DNA of 64,000 nucleotides. Source: Citrobacter sp. RHB25-C09 (GTDB lineage: Bacteria; Pseudomonadota; Gammaproteobacteria; Enterobacterales; Enterobacteriaceae). The DNA is taken from assembly GCF_013836145.1 (NCBI RefSeq), contig NZ_CP057483.1:2666001-2730000 (forward strand). The letters are read 5' to 3'. The notes under the pieces are model-generated. The model was not told the DNA's origin. It ran no database searches and saw only the letters and a program-made list of their open reading frames with translations. How positions within the stretch are numbered: position 1 is the stretch's first letter; each line of letters begins with the position of its first letter. A program made the translations under genes and the position numbers. Positions 42,515 to 52,194 of the stretch are shown piece after piece.

Positions 42515-43993
42515 TTATCCTGCGCGAAGCAGTGTTTTCATTTTTTCGCTGCGACAAAACTGACGCTTTAACTCCACCACCAGCGGGTGTCGGGAAAGAA
42601 TTATCATCAGCACAAACGCCAGCGCACCGGCGGCAATTTGCGTGGCTAACAGTACGCTCAGCGTCAGGTGTCCCTGCAAAGCAAGACCCAACCCGTAGCT
42701 CACCGCCAGCGTGGGCAAAGAAAGATAGAACGGCAGCCACAGGCTGAGAATGTATTGACGGTAGCTGGCACCCAGCACCGGTTTGATCATCACGAAATAG
42801 CTCAGAATGGTGTTAATGATTTGCACCAGCAGGAAGCCCAGCGTGACGCCAATAGCCCCGGCCATCTGCCCGCCGAGAATGATCGCCGGAATAAACAGAA
42901 ATGTTTTAAACACATTAAATTTAAAGCTGATATCCACCCGCGCTTTTGCCATCAGTAGCGAACCTATCGGGTTACCGACAGATCGCAGCAGTCCAACGAT
43001 GCACAACAATTGCAGAACCGGAATGATGCTGTTCCATTTCTCACCGAACACCAGCGGCACGAAATTATTCGCGACCACCATGAGTCCCAGAAGCGCCGGA
43101 AAGTTAATAATCCCCACGACCGACAGCAGCTTGTAAAAATTCACACGCAACTTCTCGGTATCGTCCTGAATTTTGGCAAAGGCCGGGAACAGTACGCGGG
43201 TAATGATCGGGTTGAGTTTCATCGGTGGCACAACCGCCACGTTATAGGCCAGGTTATAGCCCCCGGCGACGCCCGCCCCGAGGATCCGCGCCAGCACCAG
43301 TGTAGAAAGATTAGTATTGACGTAGTTGACGATGCTATCCGCCGTTAGCCACGCGCCAAAGCGCAGGTTCGATGAAACCGAAGCAAGCGAAAAATGCAGG
43401 CCGGGACGGTAAATTTTGCGGCCAACGTAACCGAAAAGCAGAGTGCGCACAGCGCTATTGACCAGATATCCCAGGATCGCCGTTAACGCCCACGGCCAGA
43501 AATGGGCGCTAATCACGGTGAAGGTGAAACCCGCCAGCACCGCGCTGGTTTCAATCATCCCTATTTTGTTGAACTCCAGTTCCTTTTGCATTAGCGCCCG
43601 GAACTGTTGACCGTGAGGGATCACTAAGAACGCCAGCGACAGCGCTTTAATCAGCGGTATCAGGTCCGGGTTATGCAGAACGCGGCCAATCACATCACTT
43701 AGCAGGAAAACCGCCACGCAGACCACGATACCTAGCCCCACGTTCAGCCAGTACAGCGTCGTCAGTTCGAGATGACTAATCTCTTTGCGCTGAATGATTG
43801 AATTGGCGATACCGAAGTCGGAGAGCGTATCTGCCAGCGCGATTATCACCAGCGAGACGGTCAGTAGCCCAAATTGATGATTATCAAACACCCGCGCCAG
43901 TACCGTCATCTGAACCAGCCCAAGGCTGATAATGATCACTGTGGCAATGGCCGACCACTTCGCGCCGCTAATGGTTTTTTCTCGTAAGCTCAT
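42515..43993 (-). CDS. wzxC: WzxC colanic acid repeat-unit flippase
   Basis: This MOP-superfamily transporter of 492 residues has about 14 membrane segments and moves the lipid-linked colanic acid unit across the inner membrane. The N-terminus, SLREKTISGAKWSAIATVI, and the ARVFDNHQFGLLTVSLVIIALADTL region fit the WzxC family. It begins one base after the wcaJ stop region (43995), so it is coupled to wcaJ, and is followed by a REP element. Confidence 0.95.
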   Translation of the reverse strand: MSLREKTISGAKWSAIATVIIISLGLVQMTVLARVFDNHQFGLLTVSLVIIALADTLSDFGIANSIIQRKEISHLELTTLYWLNVGLGIVVCVAVFLLSDVIGRVLHNPDLIPLIKALSLAFLVIPHGQQFRALMQKELEFNKIGMIETSAVLAGFTFTVISAHFWPWALTAILGYLVNSAVRTLLFGYVGRKIYRPGLHFSLASVSSNLRFGAWLTADSIVNYVNTNLSTLVLARILGAGVAGGYNLAYNVAVVPPMKLNPIITRVLFPAFAKIQDDTEKLRVNFYKLLSVVGIINFPALLGLMVVANNFVPLVFGEKWNSIIPVLQLLCIVGLLRSVGNPIGSLLMAKARVDISFKFNVFKTFLFIPAIILGGQMAGAIGVTLGFLLVQIINTILSYFVMIKPVLGASYRQYILSLWLPFYLSLPTLAVSYGLGLALQGHLTLSVLLATQIAAGALAFVLMIILSRHPLVVELKRQFCRSEKMKTLLRAG

Positions 43994-43994
43994 C

Positions 43995-45389
43995 TTAATA
44001 CGCCGCTTTACTGATAAAGCCTTTGAAAATGGTGAGGAACACTATCTTGATATCGAACCAGACGCTCCATTCACGGATGTACTCAAGATCGAACTCCACA
44101 CGCTTCTCCATTTTCTCCAGCGTGTCGGTTTCCCCCCGCCAGCCGTTGATTTGCGCCCAGCCGGTGATGCCTGGCTTAACCTTGTGGCGCAGCATGTAAC
44201 CTTCAATCAGTTGGCGATACTGTTCGTTATGCGCCACCGCATGAGGACGTGGCCCGACGATGGACATGCCACCGGTCAGCACGTTGATAAACTGCGGCAA
44301 CTCATCCAGAGATGTCCGACGCAGGAAGTTCCCCACCTTTGTGACGCGCGGATCGTTCTGCGTCGCCTGGGTCACCACCTTGTCGTTCTCCATCACCTTC
44401 ATTGAGCGGAACTTCCACACTTTGATGGGCTTACCGTCCATGCCATAACGGGTCTGGCGGAAGATCACCGGCCCCGGCGAGGTGATCTTTACCGCCAGCG
44501 CAATGCAGCACAGCACCGGTGAAATCAGCAGCAGGATCAGTGAAGCCAGTACGATATCTTCGGCGCGCTTAATAAGGCGATTGATGCCCGAAAGCGGTGT
44601 GTCATACAGCGGAACAACAGGCACACCGCTGACCTCTTCAATGCGCGAGTGCAGAATGTTGAAGGTAAAAACATCGGGGATGAGGATGACCGAACAGGTG
44701 GTATCCGCCAGTTCACGCACCAGCGCTTTCACCTTTGCGCCGTCGCACATCGCCATCGCGATATAGACGTTGTGAATGCGCGAAGCTTTAGCATCTTCAA
44801 TAAGCTGTTCGAAGTTACCCGCCCAGTCTGACGTCACGCCGCCGGGTTTGGGATCGTGGTAAACCCCCACCACTTCAAAGCCCAACCACGGCTCATTACG
44901 AAAGCTGTTCAGAAGAATTTGCCCGGCAGGCATATCGCCCGCGACCGCCACGCGGCGTGTGTTATAGCCACGATTGCGCAGCCAGCCCGCGCCAAAGCGA
45001 ATAAATGAACGACAAAACACAAGACCGACGCTGGTCAACAGATACCACGCCAGCCAGACGCCCAGGCGATTGTCAAAGTCCTGATTAAACGCCACCAGGC
45101 CAGCGCTAAAAATAAGGCTCAGCGTCCAGTTTTGCAGCAGGAGGATCAGTTCAGTGGAAATTTTGACGCCGCGCCAGGAACGATAAAAATCGGTCATACC
45201 GCCCAGCATCTGAAAGACCACCAGCGTTATCAGTGCCACCAACAGGTGCATGTAGAGGAAAGGCAGTCCGCTCACTTCGCAGACCAGCCACAGCACGCCA
45301 AACATGATGGTGATATCTGAAAAGCGTTGCACCATAGAGATTAACGATGCATTGGTTTTGGCTCGCTCGCGCTTTTTTAGATTTGTCAT
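43995..45389 (-). CDS. wcaJ: WcaJ UDP-glucose lipid carrier transferase
   Basis: WcaJ starts colanic acid synthesis by transferring glucose 1-phosphate from UDP-glucose to undecaprenyl phosphate. It is a polyisoprenyl-phosphate hexose-1-phosphate transferase of 464 residues: about four N-terminal membrane helices (residues 20-135), a CoA-binding-like middle domain, a re-entrant helix near 280-300, and the catalytic C-terminal domain with PVIFRQTRYGMDGKPIKVWK and RTSLDELPQFINVL. The catalytic Asp-Glu pair is in that latter segment. Confidence 0.96.
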   Translation of the reverse strand: MTNLKKRERAKTNASLISMVQRFSDITIMFGVLWLVCEVSGLPFLYMHLLVALITLVVFQMLGGMTDFYRSWRGVKISTELILLLQNWTLSLIFSAGLVAFNQDFDNRLGVWLAWYLLTSVGLVFCRSFIRFGAGWLRNRGYNTRRVAVAGDMPAGQILLNSFRNEPWLGFEVVGVYHDPKPGGVTSDWAGNFEQLIEDAKASRIHNVYIAMAMCDGAKVKALVRELADTTCSVILIPDVFTFNILHSRIEEVSGVPVVPLYDTPLSGINRLIKRAEDIVLASLILLLISPVLCCIALAVKITSPGPVIFRQTRYGMDGKPIKVWKFRSMKVMENDKVVTQATQNDPRVTKVGNFLRRTSLDELPQFINVLTGGMSIVGPRPHAVAHNEQYRQLIEGYMLRHKVKPGITGWAQINGWRGETDTLEKMEKRVEFDLEYIREWSVWFDIKIVFLTIFKGFISKAAY

Positions 45390-45443
45390 CGTTGTTCCTG
45401 TTATTAGCCCCTTACCCGCCAGCGGGTAAGGGAAGATCTGACC

Positions 45444-46814
45444 TTACTGATTCAGCAGCGTCAGCAGAGTGCGCGTTCGCGCTTCCATCAGCGGGATATC
45501 GCCACGCGATTCCACGTTGAGGCGCACCACCGGTTCAGTGTTGGAAGAGCGCAGGTTGAAGCGCCAGTCAACGAACGACATGCTGATACCGTCGGTTCTG
45601 TCCACGGCCAGCGCTTCACTGGCGAAGTGCTGTTCCACGCGCGAAATCGCTGCCGCCGGCTCCTCCAGCTTACTGTTGATTTCGCCACTTGCCGGGAACG
45701 CCGCCATTCGATCGCGAACCAGCTCCCCCAGGGTCTGCCCTTTCAGGCACACCAGTTCCGCCACCAGCAGCCAGGGGATCATCCCGCTGTCGCAGTAAGC
45801 AAAATCGCGGAAGTAGTGATGCGCGCTCATTTCGCCACCGTAAATGGCATCCTCATGACGCATACGTTCTTTGATAAAGGCATGACCGGTTTTGGACATC
45901 ACCGGAGTACCGCCTGCGGCTTTCACCACGTCGACCGTGTTCCAGGAAAGTCGCGGGTCGTGGATGATTTTGGCGCCCGGGTGTTTCTCGAGGAACGCTT
46001 CCGCCAGCAGACCGACGATGTAGTAGCCCTCGATAAACTGCCCTTTTTCGTCAAACAGGAAACAGCGGTCAAAATCACCGTCAAAGGCAATGCCCATGTC
46101 AGCACCGTGCTCGATCACCGCGTTGCGGGTGTCGGCGCGGCATTCAGGCAGCAGCGGGTTAGGAATACCGTTAGGGAAGTTGCCGTCCGGCGTGTTGTGC
46201 ACCTTGATAAACTCCACCGGCACGCCAAGCGCGTTAAAACGCGCCTCAATAGCGTCTATCACCGGGCCAGCCGCACCGTTACCGGAGTTAATCACCAGCT
46301 TCAGCGGGGTGAGATTTTTGACGTTGATATAGCCGAACAGGTGCTCAATGTAGGCGTCGCGTAAGTTGATCTGTTGGTAACTGCCGCGCTTAGCGTCGTT
46401 GACCGGCGGGAAATCGTTGGCCTCCGCCAGACGCTGCACGTCGCGCAGACCGGTGTCGCCGCTGATGGGACGTGCGCCTTCACGCACTAATTTCATCCCG
46501 TTGTAGTCCATCGGATTATGGCTGGCGGTCACTTCAATCCCACCGTCCACGCCGAGGTGAAACGTGGCGAAATAGATCTCTTCCGTCCCGGACATGCCAA
46601 TATCCAGTACGTCAACACCGGCATCCTGTAACCCTTTCGCCAGCGCCAGTTTTAGTGCTTCGCTGGTCAGGCGCACGTCCCCACCCAGCACAATCGTTTT
46701 CGGCTTGAGAAATTCACCGTAGGCGCGGCCAATCCGCCACGCAATCTCTTCGTTCAGTTCTTCGCCCAGTTTGCCGCGAATATCGTAGGCTTTAAAACAG
46801 GTTAATTTTTTCAT
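45444..46814 (-). CDS. cpsG: Phosphomannomutase CpsG (ManB)
   Basis: CpsG interconverts mannose 6-phosphate and mannose 1-phosphate for GDP-mannose and hence GDP-fucose synthesis. It is an alpha-D-phosphohexomutase: the phosphoserine Ser98 lies in VTASHNPMDYNG, metal-binding DGDFDRC in the second domain, and the sugar-recognition GGEMSAHHYFRD in the third. The ATG at 46814 gives 456 residues as in E. coli; the frame extends 13 codons upstream with no conserved sequence. A REP unit separates it from cpsB. Confidence 0.96.
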   Translation of the reverse strand: MKKLTCFKAYDIRGKLGEELNEEIAWRIGRAYGEFLKPKTIVLGGDVRLTSEALKLALAKGLQDAGVDVLDIGMSGTEEIYFATFHLGVDGGIEVTASHNPMDYNGMKLVREGARPISGDTGLRDVQRLAEANDFPPVNDAKRGSYQQINLRDAYIEHLFGYINVKNLTPLKLVINSGNGAAGPVIDAIEARFNALGVPVEFIKVHNTPDGNFPNGIPNPLLPECRADTRNAVIEHGADMGIAFDGDFDRCFLFDEKGQFIEGYYIVGLLAEAFLEKHPGAKIIHDPRLSWNTVDVVKAAGGTPVMSKTGHAFIKERMRHEDAIYGGEMSAHHYFRDFAYCDSGMIPWLLVAELVCLKGQTLGELVRDRMAAFPASGEINSKLEEPAAAISRVEQHFASEALAVDRTDGISMSFVDWRFNLRSSNTEPVVRLNVESRGDIPLMEARTRTLLTLLNQ

Positions 46815-46888
46815 GTTTTTACCCTTCTTCAGGCAACAGTTGGCCCTCTCCATGACGGAGAATATTTATTTCGATAACCAGTGGAACC

Positions 46889-46920
46889 GTAGGCCGGATA
46901 AGCAACGCGCCATCCGGCAA
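46889..46920. repeat. REP element between cpsB and cpsG
   Basis: A single REP unit starting GTAGGCCGGATAAGC and ending CATCCGGCAA, in the 118-base gap between the two GDP-mannose genes. Confidence 0.85.
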
Positions 46921-46932
46921 GTCATTCAGTGA

Positions 46933-48369
46933 TTACACCCGACCGTAGCGGTCCTCAAAGCGCACCACGTCATCCTCTTCGAGATACGAACCGGAGCGCA
47001 CTTCGATCAGGTCGAGCGGAATTTTTCCGGGATTCTCCAGGCAATGGGTCGCGCCCAGCGGGATATAGACAGACTCGTTTTCACCGAGCAGTTTGATGTC
47101 ACCGTCAATAGTGACCTTTGCGGTGCCTGCCACGACGACCCAGTGTTCGGCGCGGTGATGGTGCATCTGAACCGAAAGTCCTTCACCCGGTTTAACGGTG
47201 ATGCGTTTGACCTGGTAGCGCTCGCCCGCGTCAATGGAGTCATACTTGCCCCACGGACGGTACACTTCGCGATGAATATGGTGCTCATGTCGGCCATCGG
47301 CCTTGATTTGTTCAACCACTTTTTTGACGTCCTGCACCGCGTTGCGGTCGGCAATCAGCACCGCGTCTTTGGTCTGCACCACCACCAGATCTTTCACGCC
47401 GACGGTCGTCACCAGGCCAGATTCAGCATAGACATAGCTATTCTCGGTTTTATGGCTGATCACGTCGCCGTGGTGTACGTTCCCCTCTGCGGTATGGGCG
47501 CTTATTTCCCACAGTGAGGACCAGGAGCCGACGTCGCTCCAGCCCGCATCCATCGGCATGACCACCGCATCCACCGTGCGTTCCATTACCGCGTAGTCCA
47601 CCGACTCTTCCGGACAGGCCAGGAACGCCTCTTCATCGACACGGATAAAATCGAGATCCGGGTCGACGGTGCTCATCGCTTTTTCGCAGGCTTCAAGAAT
47701 ATCGGGGCGATATTTCTTCAGCTCTTCCAGATAGCGTCCGGCCCGGAACAGGAACATTCCACTGTTCCAGTAGTAATCCCCGCTGGCCACGTAAGCCTGT
47801 GCGGTTTCCAGATTTGGCTTCTCGACGAACTGAGCCACTTCAAAGGCCACCGCGTCTTTCTCACCTGGCAGCACATCTCCGCGTCGGATATAGCCGTAGC
47901 CGGTTTCTGGCAGATCGGGCACGATACCAAAAGTGACCAACTTACCCGCCTCGGCGTAAGGCATTGCATTACGTACCGCATCGCGGAAAGCGTCTTCATT
48001 GGCGATGACGTGATCCGCGGCCAGCACTAACATCAGCGGGTCACTGTCTGGGCTATGGCGTTTTGCCGCCAGTGCCGCCAGCGCAATGGCCGGTGCGGTG
48101 TTACGCCCCGCCGGTTCAAGGATAATGTTCTCGGTGAGTTTGTTTAGCTGGCGTAACTGTTCCGCTACGATAAATCGGTGCTGCTCGTTGCAGATCACCA
48201 CCGGACTTTCACACTCCACGCCGTTCAGACGACAAATGGTCGTTTGCAACATGGTGAGGTCGCCTTTCAGGCAGAGAAACTGCTTAGGATAAAGTACGCG
48301 GGAAAGCGGCCACAGGCGGCTACCGGAGCCTCCAGCCATGACGACCGGATAGAGTTTTGTCTGACTCAT
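46933..48369 (-). CDS. cpsB: Mannose-1-phosphate guanylyltransferase CpsB (ManC)
   Basis: CpsB makes GDP-mannose from mannose 1-phosphate and GTP. It has 478 residues: an N-terminal nucleotidyltransferase domain with GGSGSRLWPLSRVLYPKQFL and VLAADHVI, and a C-terminal cupin domain (about residue 350 on) with PWGKYDSIDAGERYQVKRI, the mannose-6-phosphate isomerase-like part. Whether the cupin is active as isomerase is not decided by the sequence. It starts three bases after wcaI. Confidence 0.96.
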   Translation of the reverse strand: MSQTKLYPVVMAGGSGSRLWPLSRVLYPKQFLCLKGDLTMLQTTICRLNGVECESPVVICNEQHRFIVAEQLRQLNKLTENIILEPAGRNTAPAIALAALAAKRHSPDSDPLMLVLAADHVIANEDAFRDAVRNAMPYAEAGKLVTFGIVPDLPETGYGYIRRGDVLPGEKDAVAFEVAQFVEKPNLETAQAYVASGDYYWNSGMFLFRAGRYLEELKKYRPDILEACEKAMSTVDPDLDFIRVDEEAFLACPEESVDYAVMERTVDAVVMPMDAGWSDVGSWSSLWEISAHTAEGNVHHGDVISHKTENSYVYAESGLVTTVGVKDLVVVQTKDAVLIADRNAVQDVKKVVEQIKADGRHEHHIHREVYRPWGKYDSIDAGERYQVKRITVKPGEGLSVQMHHHRAEHWVVVAGTAKVTIDGDIKLLGENESVYIPLGATHCLENPGKIPLDLIEVRSGSYLEEDDVVRFEDRYGRV

Positions 48370-48372
48370 AAT

Positions 48373-49596
48373 TTAATCCCGAATATCAGCAATAAATTGA
48401 CGTAACACGTTCTCTTTATCGAGCGTGCGTTCGGCATATTCACGTGCCACCGTGTTCTGTTTTGGCATGGCGAGTGCCAGGGTAATACCCTCAACCAGCG
48501 CCGCGACCGATTCCGGCCCAACGCAAACGGCGATGCCCGGATAGTTGTCGCAAAGTTGTCCCAGCTCAGTCTCCGGCTCAGCGGTAATCACCGCATTCCC
48601 CCCCACTGCCAGAATATTGGTCAGCTTAGAGGGCAGAACTGCATCCGCCGCGCCGCGCTTTTGTACGACCAGATGGCAGTCGCCCATTTTCAGCAGTGCT
48701 GGCAGCGCTTCATAAGACTGCAACGGGTAAAATTTGATGTTTTCGAGGCCGCGTTCGTGGGCCATTTTCTCCAGTCGCGCCTTGCCGCCGCCCTGGCCGA
48801 CAATCGCAAACAGCAGCGGTTCATCACGCAACTGAGCCGCGGCTTCAATGACGCTCTCCAGCCCCTGCTTTTCGCCAATATTGCCGGAGTAAAGAATGAT
48901 TTTTTTGTCATCCGGCAGTCCAAGCTGCTGGCGTAACGCAAACACATCTGCGTCGTTAACGTTCTGAAAACGTGCCACTTCCGACCAGTTAGGAAAGAAA
49001 ATCACCTTCTCTGCCTCAACGCCCTTCTCCTGCGCTTTGTTCATCATTGAACGGGAGATAGTGGAAACGTTGTCGACGTTATGCAGACCGCTGCGTTCAA
49101 AGGCGCTGGCCAGTTGGGCGACTTTGCCGGTCTTGCCCTTTCCCGCCAGCCCCAGGCCGAGCATGGCGTCCACTTCGTAATCCTGAATGTGCAGCAGCGT
49201 GCGCGCACCGGAGAGCTTCGCCAGCAGACGCATTCCCGGCGTGCAGAACAGCGTCGGTACCACGCCGATAATGCGATCCGGTTTCCAGCGACGCTGCGCC
49301 ATCAGCGGGAAAAAACTGCTTAACGCGAAGCTGCCGAGATGAAGCAGGCGCTTGAGGGTTGATGGCTGCTTCGGCACATACAGCGGGCAGCGCCAGACGG
49401 TGGCATCGCCCTCTTCCCGACGATAGCGCCAGGCGGAGTAGCGTTCACCCACCTTCCACTGGGGGTAGTACGGTGGCGCGGTAATCACCCGCACCTCATG
49501 GCCTTCACGCGACATCCACTCAACCATTTCACCCGTGTATTTGCCGATACCGGTCAATTCAGGCGAGTAGTTGATTCCATAGACAAGGATTTTCAT
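48373..49596 (-). CDS. wcaI: WcaI colanic acid glycosyltransferase
   Basis: This GT4-family glycosyltransferase has 407 residues and is thought to add fucose to the lipid-linked glucose. The N-terminus is MKILVYGINYSPELTGIGKY; the C-terminal donor half contains YSGNIGEKQGLESVIEAA and the segment VVQKRGAADAVLPSKLTNIL. I used the ATG at 49596, which gives the known N-terminus; the frame runs upstream to 49659 into gmm. It lies 7 bases after the gmm stop. Confidence 0.94.
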   Translation of the reverse strand: MKILVYGINYSPELTGIGKYTGEMVEWMSREGHEVRVITAPPYYPQWKVGERYSAWRYRREEGDATVWRCPLYVPKQPSTLKRLLHLGSFALSSFFPLMAQRRWKPDRIIGVVPTLFCTPGMRLLAKLSGARTLLHIQDYEVDAMLGLGLAGKGKTGKVAQLASAFERSGLHNVDNVSTISRSMMNKAQEKGVEAEKVIFFPNWSEVARFQNVNDADVFALRQQLGLPDDKKIILYSGNIGEKQGLESVIEAAAQLRDEPLLFAIVGQGGGKARLEKMAHERGLENIKFYPLQSYEALPALLKMGDCHLVVQKRGAADAVLPSKLTNILAVGGNAVITAEPETELGQLCDNYPGIAVCVGPESVAALVEGITLALAMPKQNTVAREYAERTLDKENVLRQFIADIRD

Positions 49597-49603
49597 AGAC
49601 TCA

Positions 49604-50074
49604 TCATCCTTCAACCTGACTCTGCGACAGAAAATAGGCACGACTGTTGTCATGCACATTGTCGCTTGCCAGCAGCGCCTCTGGCGTTAACCAGCGGTAG
49701 GCGTCATGCTGGGCATCCGGCAGCGCCAGGTCACTTTCCTGCACCCGCAGACGATAACCGAGGACGATGTAATGGGTGGAAAAATCCGCGCCGGAAAAGT
49801 TGTCGTCATAGAAGTGCTGCCAGACACCATAGAACTGCCCTGCCGACAGCGGCAAACGCAGCCCCAGTTCGGCTTCGGTCAGGCGCGCAAAGGCCGCCTC
49901 AAGCGGCTCATCTTTTTGCACCCGCCCACCGGGTACGAACCAGTATCCCTGCGCCGGACGGTTCAGGCGTTTACCCAGCAGAAATTCCCCCTGCGCGTTT
50001 TCCACGATCAGATCGATGGAGATCAGCGGTGTGGAGCGCACGACGGTGGCAAAATCTTCCTGACGTAAAAACAT
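49604..50074 (-). CDS. gmm: GDP-mannose mannosyl hydrolase Gmm (NudD)
   Basis: This Nudix-family enzyme hydrolyses GDP-mannose or GDP-glucose to GDP and sugar, perhaps tuning GDP-mannose supply. It has the altered Nudix box typical of this enzyme, with GGRVQKDEPLEAAF followed by RLTEAELGL, lacking part of the usual REUXEE motif. It has 156 residues, a few fewer than I recall for E. coli, with a divergent C-terminal tail. It lies two bases after fcl, inside the colanic acid operon. Confidence 0.93.
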   Translation of the reverse strand: MFLRQEDFATVVRSTPLISIDLIVENAQGEFLLGKRLNRPAQGYWFVPGGRVQKDEPLEAAFARLTEAELGLRLPLSAGQFYGVWQHFYDDNFSGADFSTHYIVLGYRLRVQESDLALPDAQHDAYRWLTPEALLASDNVHDNSRAYFLSQSQVEG

Positions 50075-50076
50075 AT

Positions 50077-51042
50077 TTACCCCCGGAACCGATGCTGGTT
50101 CTCAAGGAACCACTGGTAAGTGCTGGCAAGTCCGTCTTCAAGCGAAATTTCGTGATACCAGCCAAGCTGATGCAGGCGGGTGACATCCAGCAGTTTACGC
50201 GGCGTGCCGTCCGGTTTTGTGGCGTCAAAGACCACGCGACCTTTGTAGCCCGTCACTTTTGCGATGGTCTGCGCCAGTTCACGAATGGTGCAGTCCACAC
50301 CGGTGCCCACGTTGATATGTGACAGCATCGGCTGGGTGTTCTCCTGCCAGACTTCGCGATCCAGTTCCATGACGTGAATGCTGGCGGCGGCCATGTCGTC
50401 CACGTGCAGGAACTCGCGCATTGGCGTACCGCTGCCCCACACCACAACGTCCGGCGCGTTCTCGGCGGTCGCCTCGTGGAAGCGACGCAGCAGCGCCGGG
50501 ATCACGTGCGAGTTGCTCGGATGGAAATTGTCATGCGGACCGTACAGGTTGGTTGGCATCACCGAGCGGTAGTCGCGGCCATATTGACGGTTATAGGACT
50601 CACACAGCTTGATCCCGGCAATCTTGGCAATGGCGTAGGGCTCGTTCGTCGGTTCCAGGGTGCCCTGTAACAGTTCGCTTTCCGCCATCGGCTGTTTTGC
50701 CAGTTTTGGATAGATGCACGACGATCCGAGGAACAGCAGCTTATTCACGTTATGCGTATGTGCGGCATGAATGATGTTGCTTTCCATCATCATGTTTTCG
50801 TAGATGAAATCCGCCGGATACGTGTTATTGGCGACAATGCCGCCCACTTTCGCTGCCGCGAGGTAAACCTGATCGATACGTTCAGCGGCGAAAAAATCGT
50901 TAACCGCCTGACTATCCAGCAGGTTCAGCTCATCACGGGTGCGTAAAACCAGCTCTACATCGCCGCGCTGCTCAAGCAGGCGTTTGATCGCGGAACCCAC
51001 CATTCCGCGATGACCCGCAATAAAAATGCGTTGTTTGCTCAT
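50077..51042 (-). CDS. fcl: GDP-L-fucose synthase Fcl (WcaG)
   Basis: Fcl is a bifunctional 3,5-epimerase and 4-reductase that turns GDP-4-keto-6-deoxymannose into GDP-L-fucose with NADPH. The extended SDR features are GHRGMVGSAI at the N-terminus, the catalytic serine segment FLGSSCIYPK near residue 105, and the Tyr-x3-Lys pair in PYAIAKIAG near 136-140. It has 321 residues. It starts two bases after the gmd stop. Confidence 0.96.
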   Translation of the reverse strand: MSKQRIFIAGHRGMVGSAIKRLLEQRGDVELVLRTRDELNLLDSQAVNDFFAAERIDQVYLAAAKVGGIVANNTYPADFIYENMMMESNIIHAAHTHNVNKLLFLGSSCIYPKLAKQPMAESELLQGTLEPTNEPYAIAKIAGIKLCESYNRQYGRDYRSVMPTNLYGPHDNFHPSNSHVIPALLRRFHEATAENAPDVVVWGSGTPMREFLHVDDMAAASIHVMELDREVWQENTQPMLSHINVGTGVDCTIRELAQTIAKVTGYKGRVVFDATKPDGTPRKLLDVTRLHQLGWYHEISLEDGLASTYQWFLENQHRFRG

Positions 51043-51044
51043 TC

Positions 51045-52166
51045 TCAGGACTCCAGCGCGATGGCAACCTCGTAGCCGTGAGACTTCAGCAGAGAGTGTT
51101 TTTTCGCCGCTTCCAGATCGTGAGCGACCATTTCCGACACCATCTCCTGCAAGGTAATTTCTGGCTTCCAGCCCAGCTTCTCATGCGCCTTGCTCGGGTC
51201 GCCCAGCAGGGTTTCAACTTCCGCCGGACGGAAATAACGCGGGTCAACGGCAACCATCACATCACCCGGCTTCACGCCTGGCGCGTCGTGACCGGTAACG
51301 GAAACCACGATGCCCTTCTCATTCACGCCTTCACCTTCAAAGCGCAGCTTGATGCCTAGCTGAGCCGCGGCCATTTCAACGAACTGACGCACGGAGTACT
51401 GCACGCCGGTCGCGATAACGAAATCTTCCGGCTGATCCTGCTGCAGCATCATCCACTGCATTTTGACGTAGTCTTTCGCATGGCCCCAGTCACGCAGGGA
51501 ATCCATGTTGCCGAGATAAAGGCAGGACTCCAGCCCCTGAGCGATATTGGCGATCGCACGGGTGATTTTACGGGTGACGAAAGTTTCGCCACGACGTGGG
51601 GATTCATGGTTGAACAGAATGCCGTTACAGGCGTAGATACCGTAGGATTCGCGGTAGTTGACGGTGATCCAGTAGGCGTACAGTTTCGCGACGGCATACG
51701 GGGAACGTGGGTAGAACGGCGTGGTTTCTTTCTGCGGGATCTCCTGCACCAGGCCATACAGTTCAGAGGTGGACGCCTGATAGAAACGCGTTTTCTTCTC
51801 CAGACCGAGAAAGCGAATGGCCTCGAGCAAACGCAGGGTCCCCATTGCATCGACATCGGCAGTGTATTCCGGCGACTCGAAAGAGACGGCGACGTGGCTC
51901 ATTGCGCCCAGGTTGTAGACTTCATCCGGCTGTACTTCCTGCAAAATACGCGTCAGGTTGGAGGAGTCCGTCAGGTCACCGTAGTGCAGATGGAATTTCG
52001 GGTTGCTCGTGTGCGGATCCTGGTAAATGTGATCGACACGTTCGGTGTTAAAAGACGACGCACGACGCTTGATGCCGTGTACTTCGTACCCTTTTTCCAG
52101 CAGCAATTCTGCCAGATAAGATCCGTCCTGCCCGGTAACACCAGTAATGAGAGCGACTTTTGACAT
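51045..52166 (-). CDS. gmd: GDP-mannose 4,6-dehydratase Gmd
   Basis: Gmd performs the first committed step to GDP-fucose: GDP-mannose to GDP-4-keto-6-deoxymannose, using bound NADP. Motifs: GVTGQDGSYLAELLL at residues 9-23, the catalytic region QASTSELYGLVQEIP near residue 130, and PYAVAKLYAYW with the Tyr-Lys pair near 157-161. Length of 373 residues is standard. Directly upstream is wcaF, with a 28-base gap. Confidence 0.97.
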   Translation of the reverse strand: MSKVALITGVTGQDGSYLAELLLEKGYEVHGIKRRASSFNTERVDHIYQDPHTSNPKFHLHYGDLTDSSNLTRILQEVQPDEVYNLGAMSHVAVSFESPEYTADVDAMGTLRLLEAIRFLGLEKKTRFYQASTSELYGLVQEIPQKETTPFYPRSPYAVAKLYAYWITVNYRESYGIYACNGILFNHESPRRGETFVTRKITRAIANIAQGLESCLYLGNMDSLRDWGHAKDYVKMQWMMLQQDQPEDFVIATGVQYSVRQFVEMAAAQLGIKLRFEGEGVNEKGIVVSVTGHDAPGVKPGDVMVAVDPRYFRPAEVETLLGDPSKAHEKLGWKPEITLQEMVSEMVAHDLEAAKKHSLLKSHGYEVAIALES

Positions 52167-52194
52167 GTCTGTATTCCTCTGTACTTATTAGAAA

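Noticed and set aside
45627..46364. 245-residue frame on the + strand inside cpsG
   Set aside because: Antisense shadow of cpsG, typical of GC-rich third positions.
49498..50322. 274-residue frame on the + strand across wcaI, gmm and fcl
   Set aside because: Spans three real genes on the other strand and has low-complexity Arg/Ala/His content.
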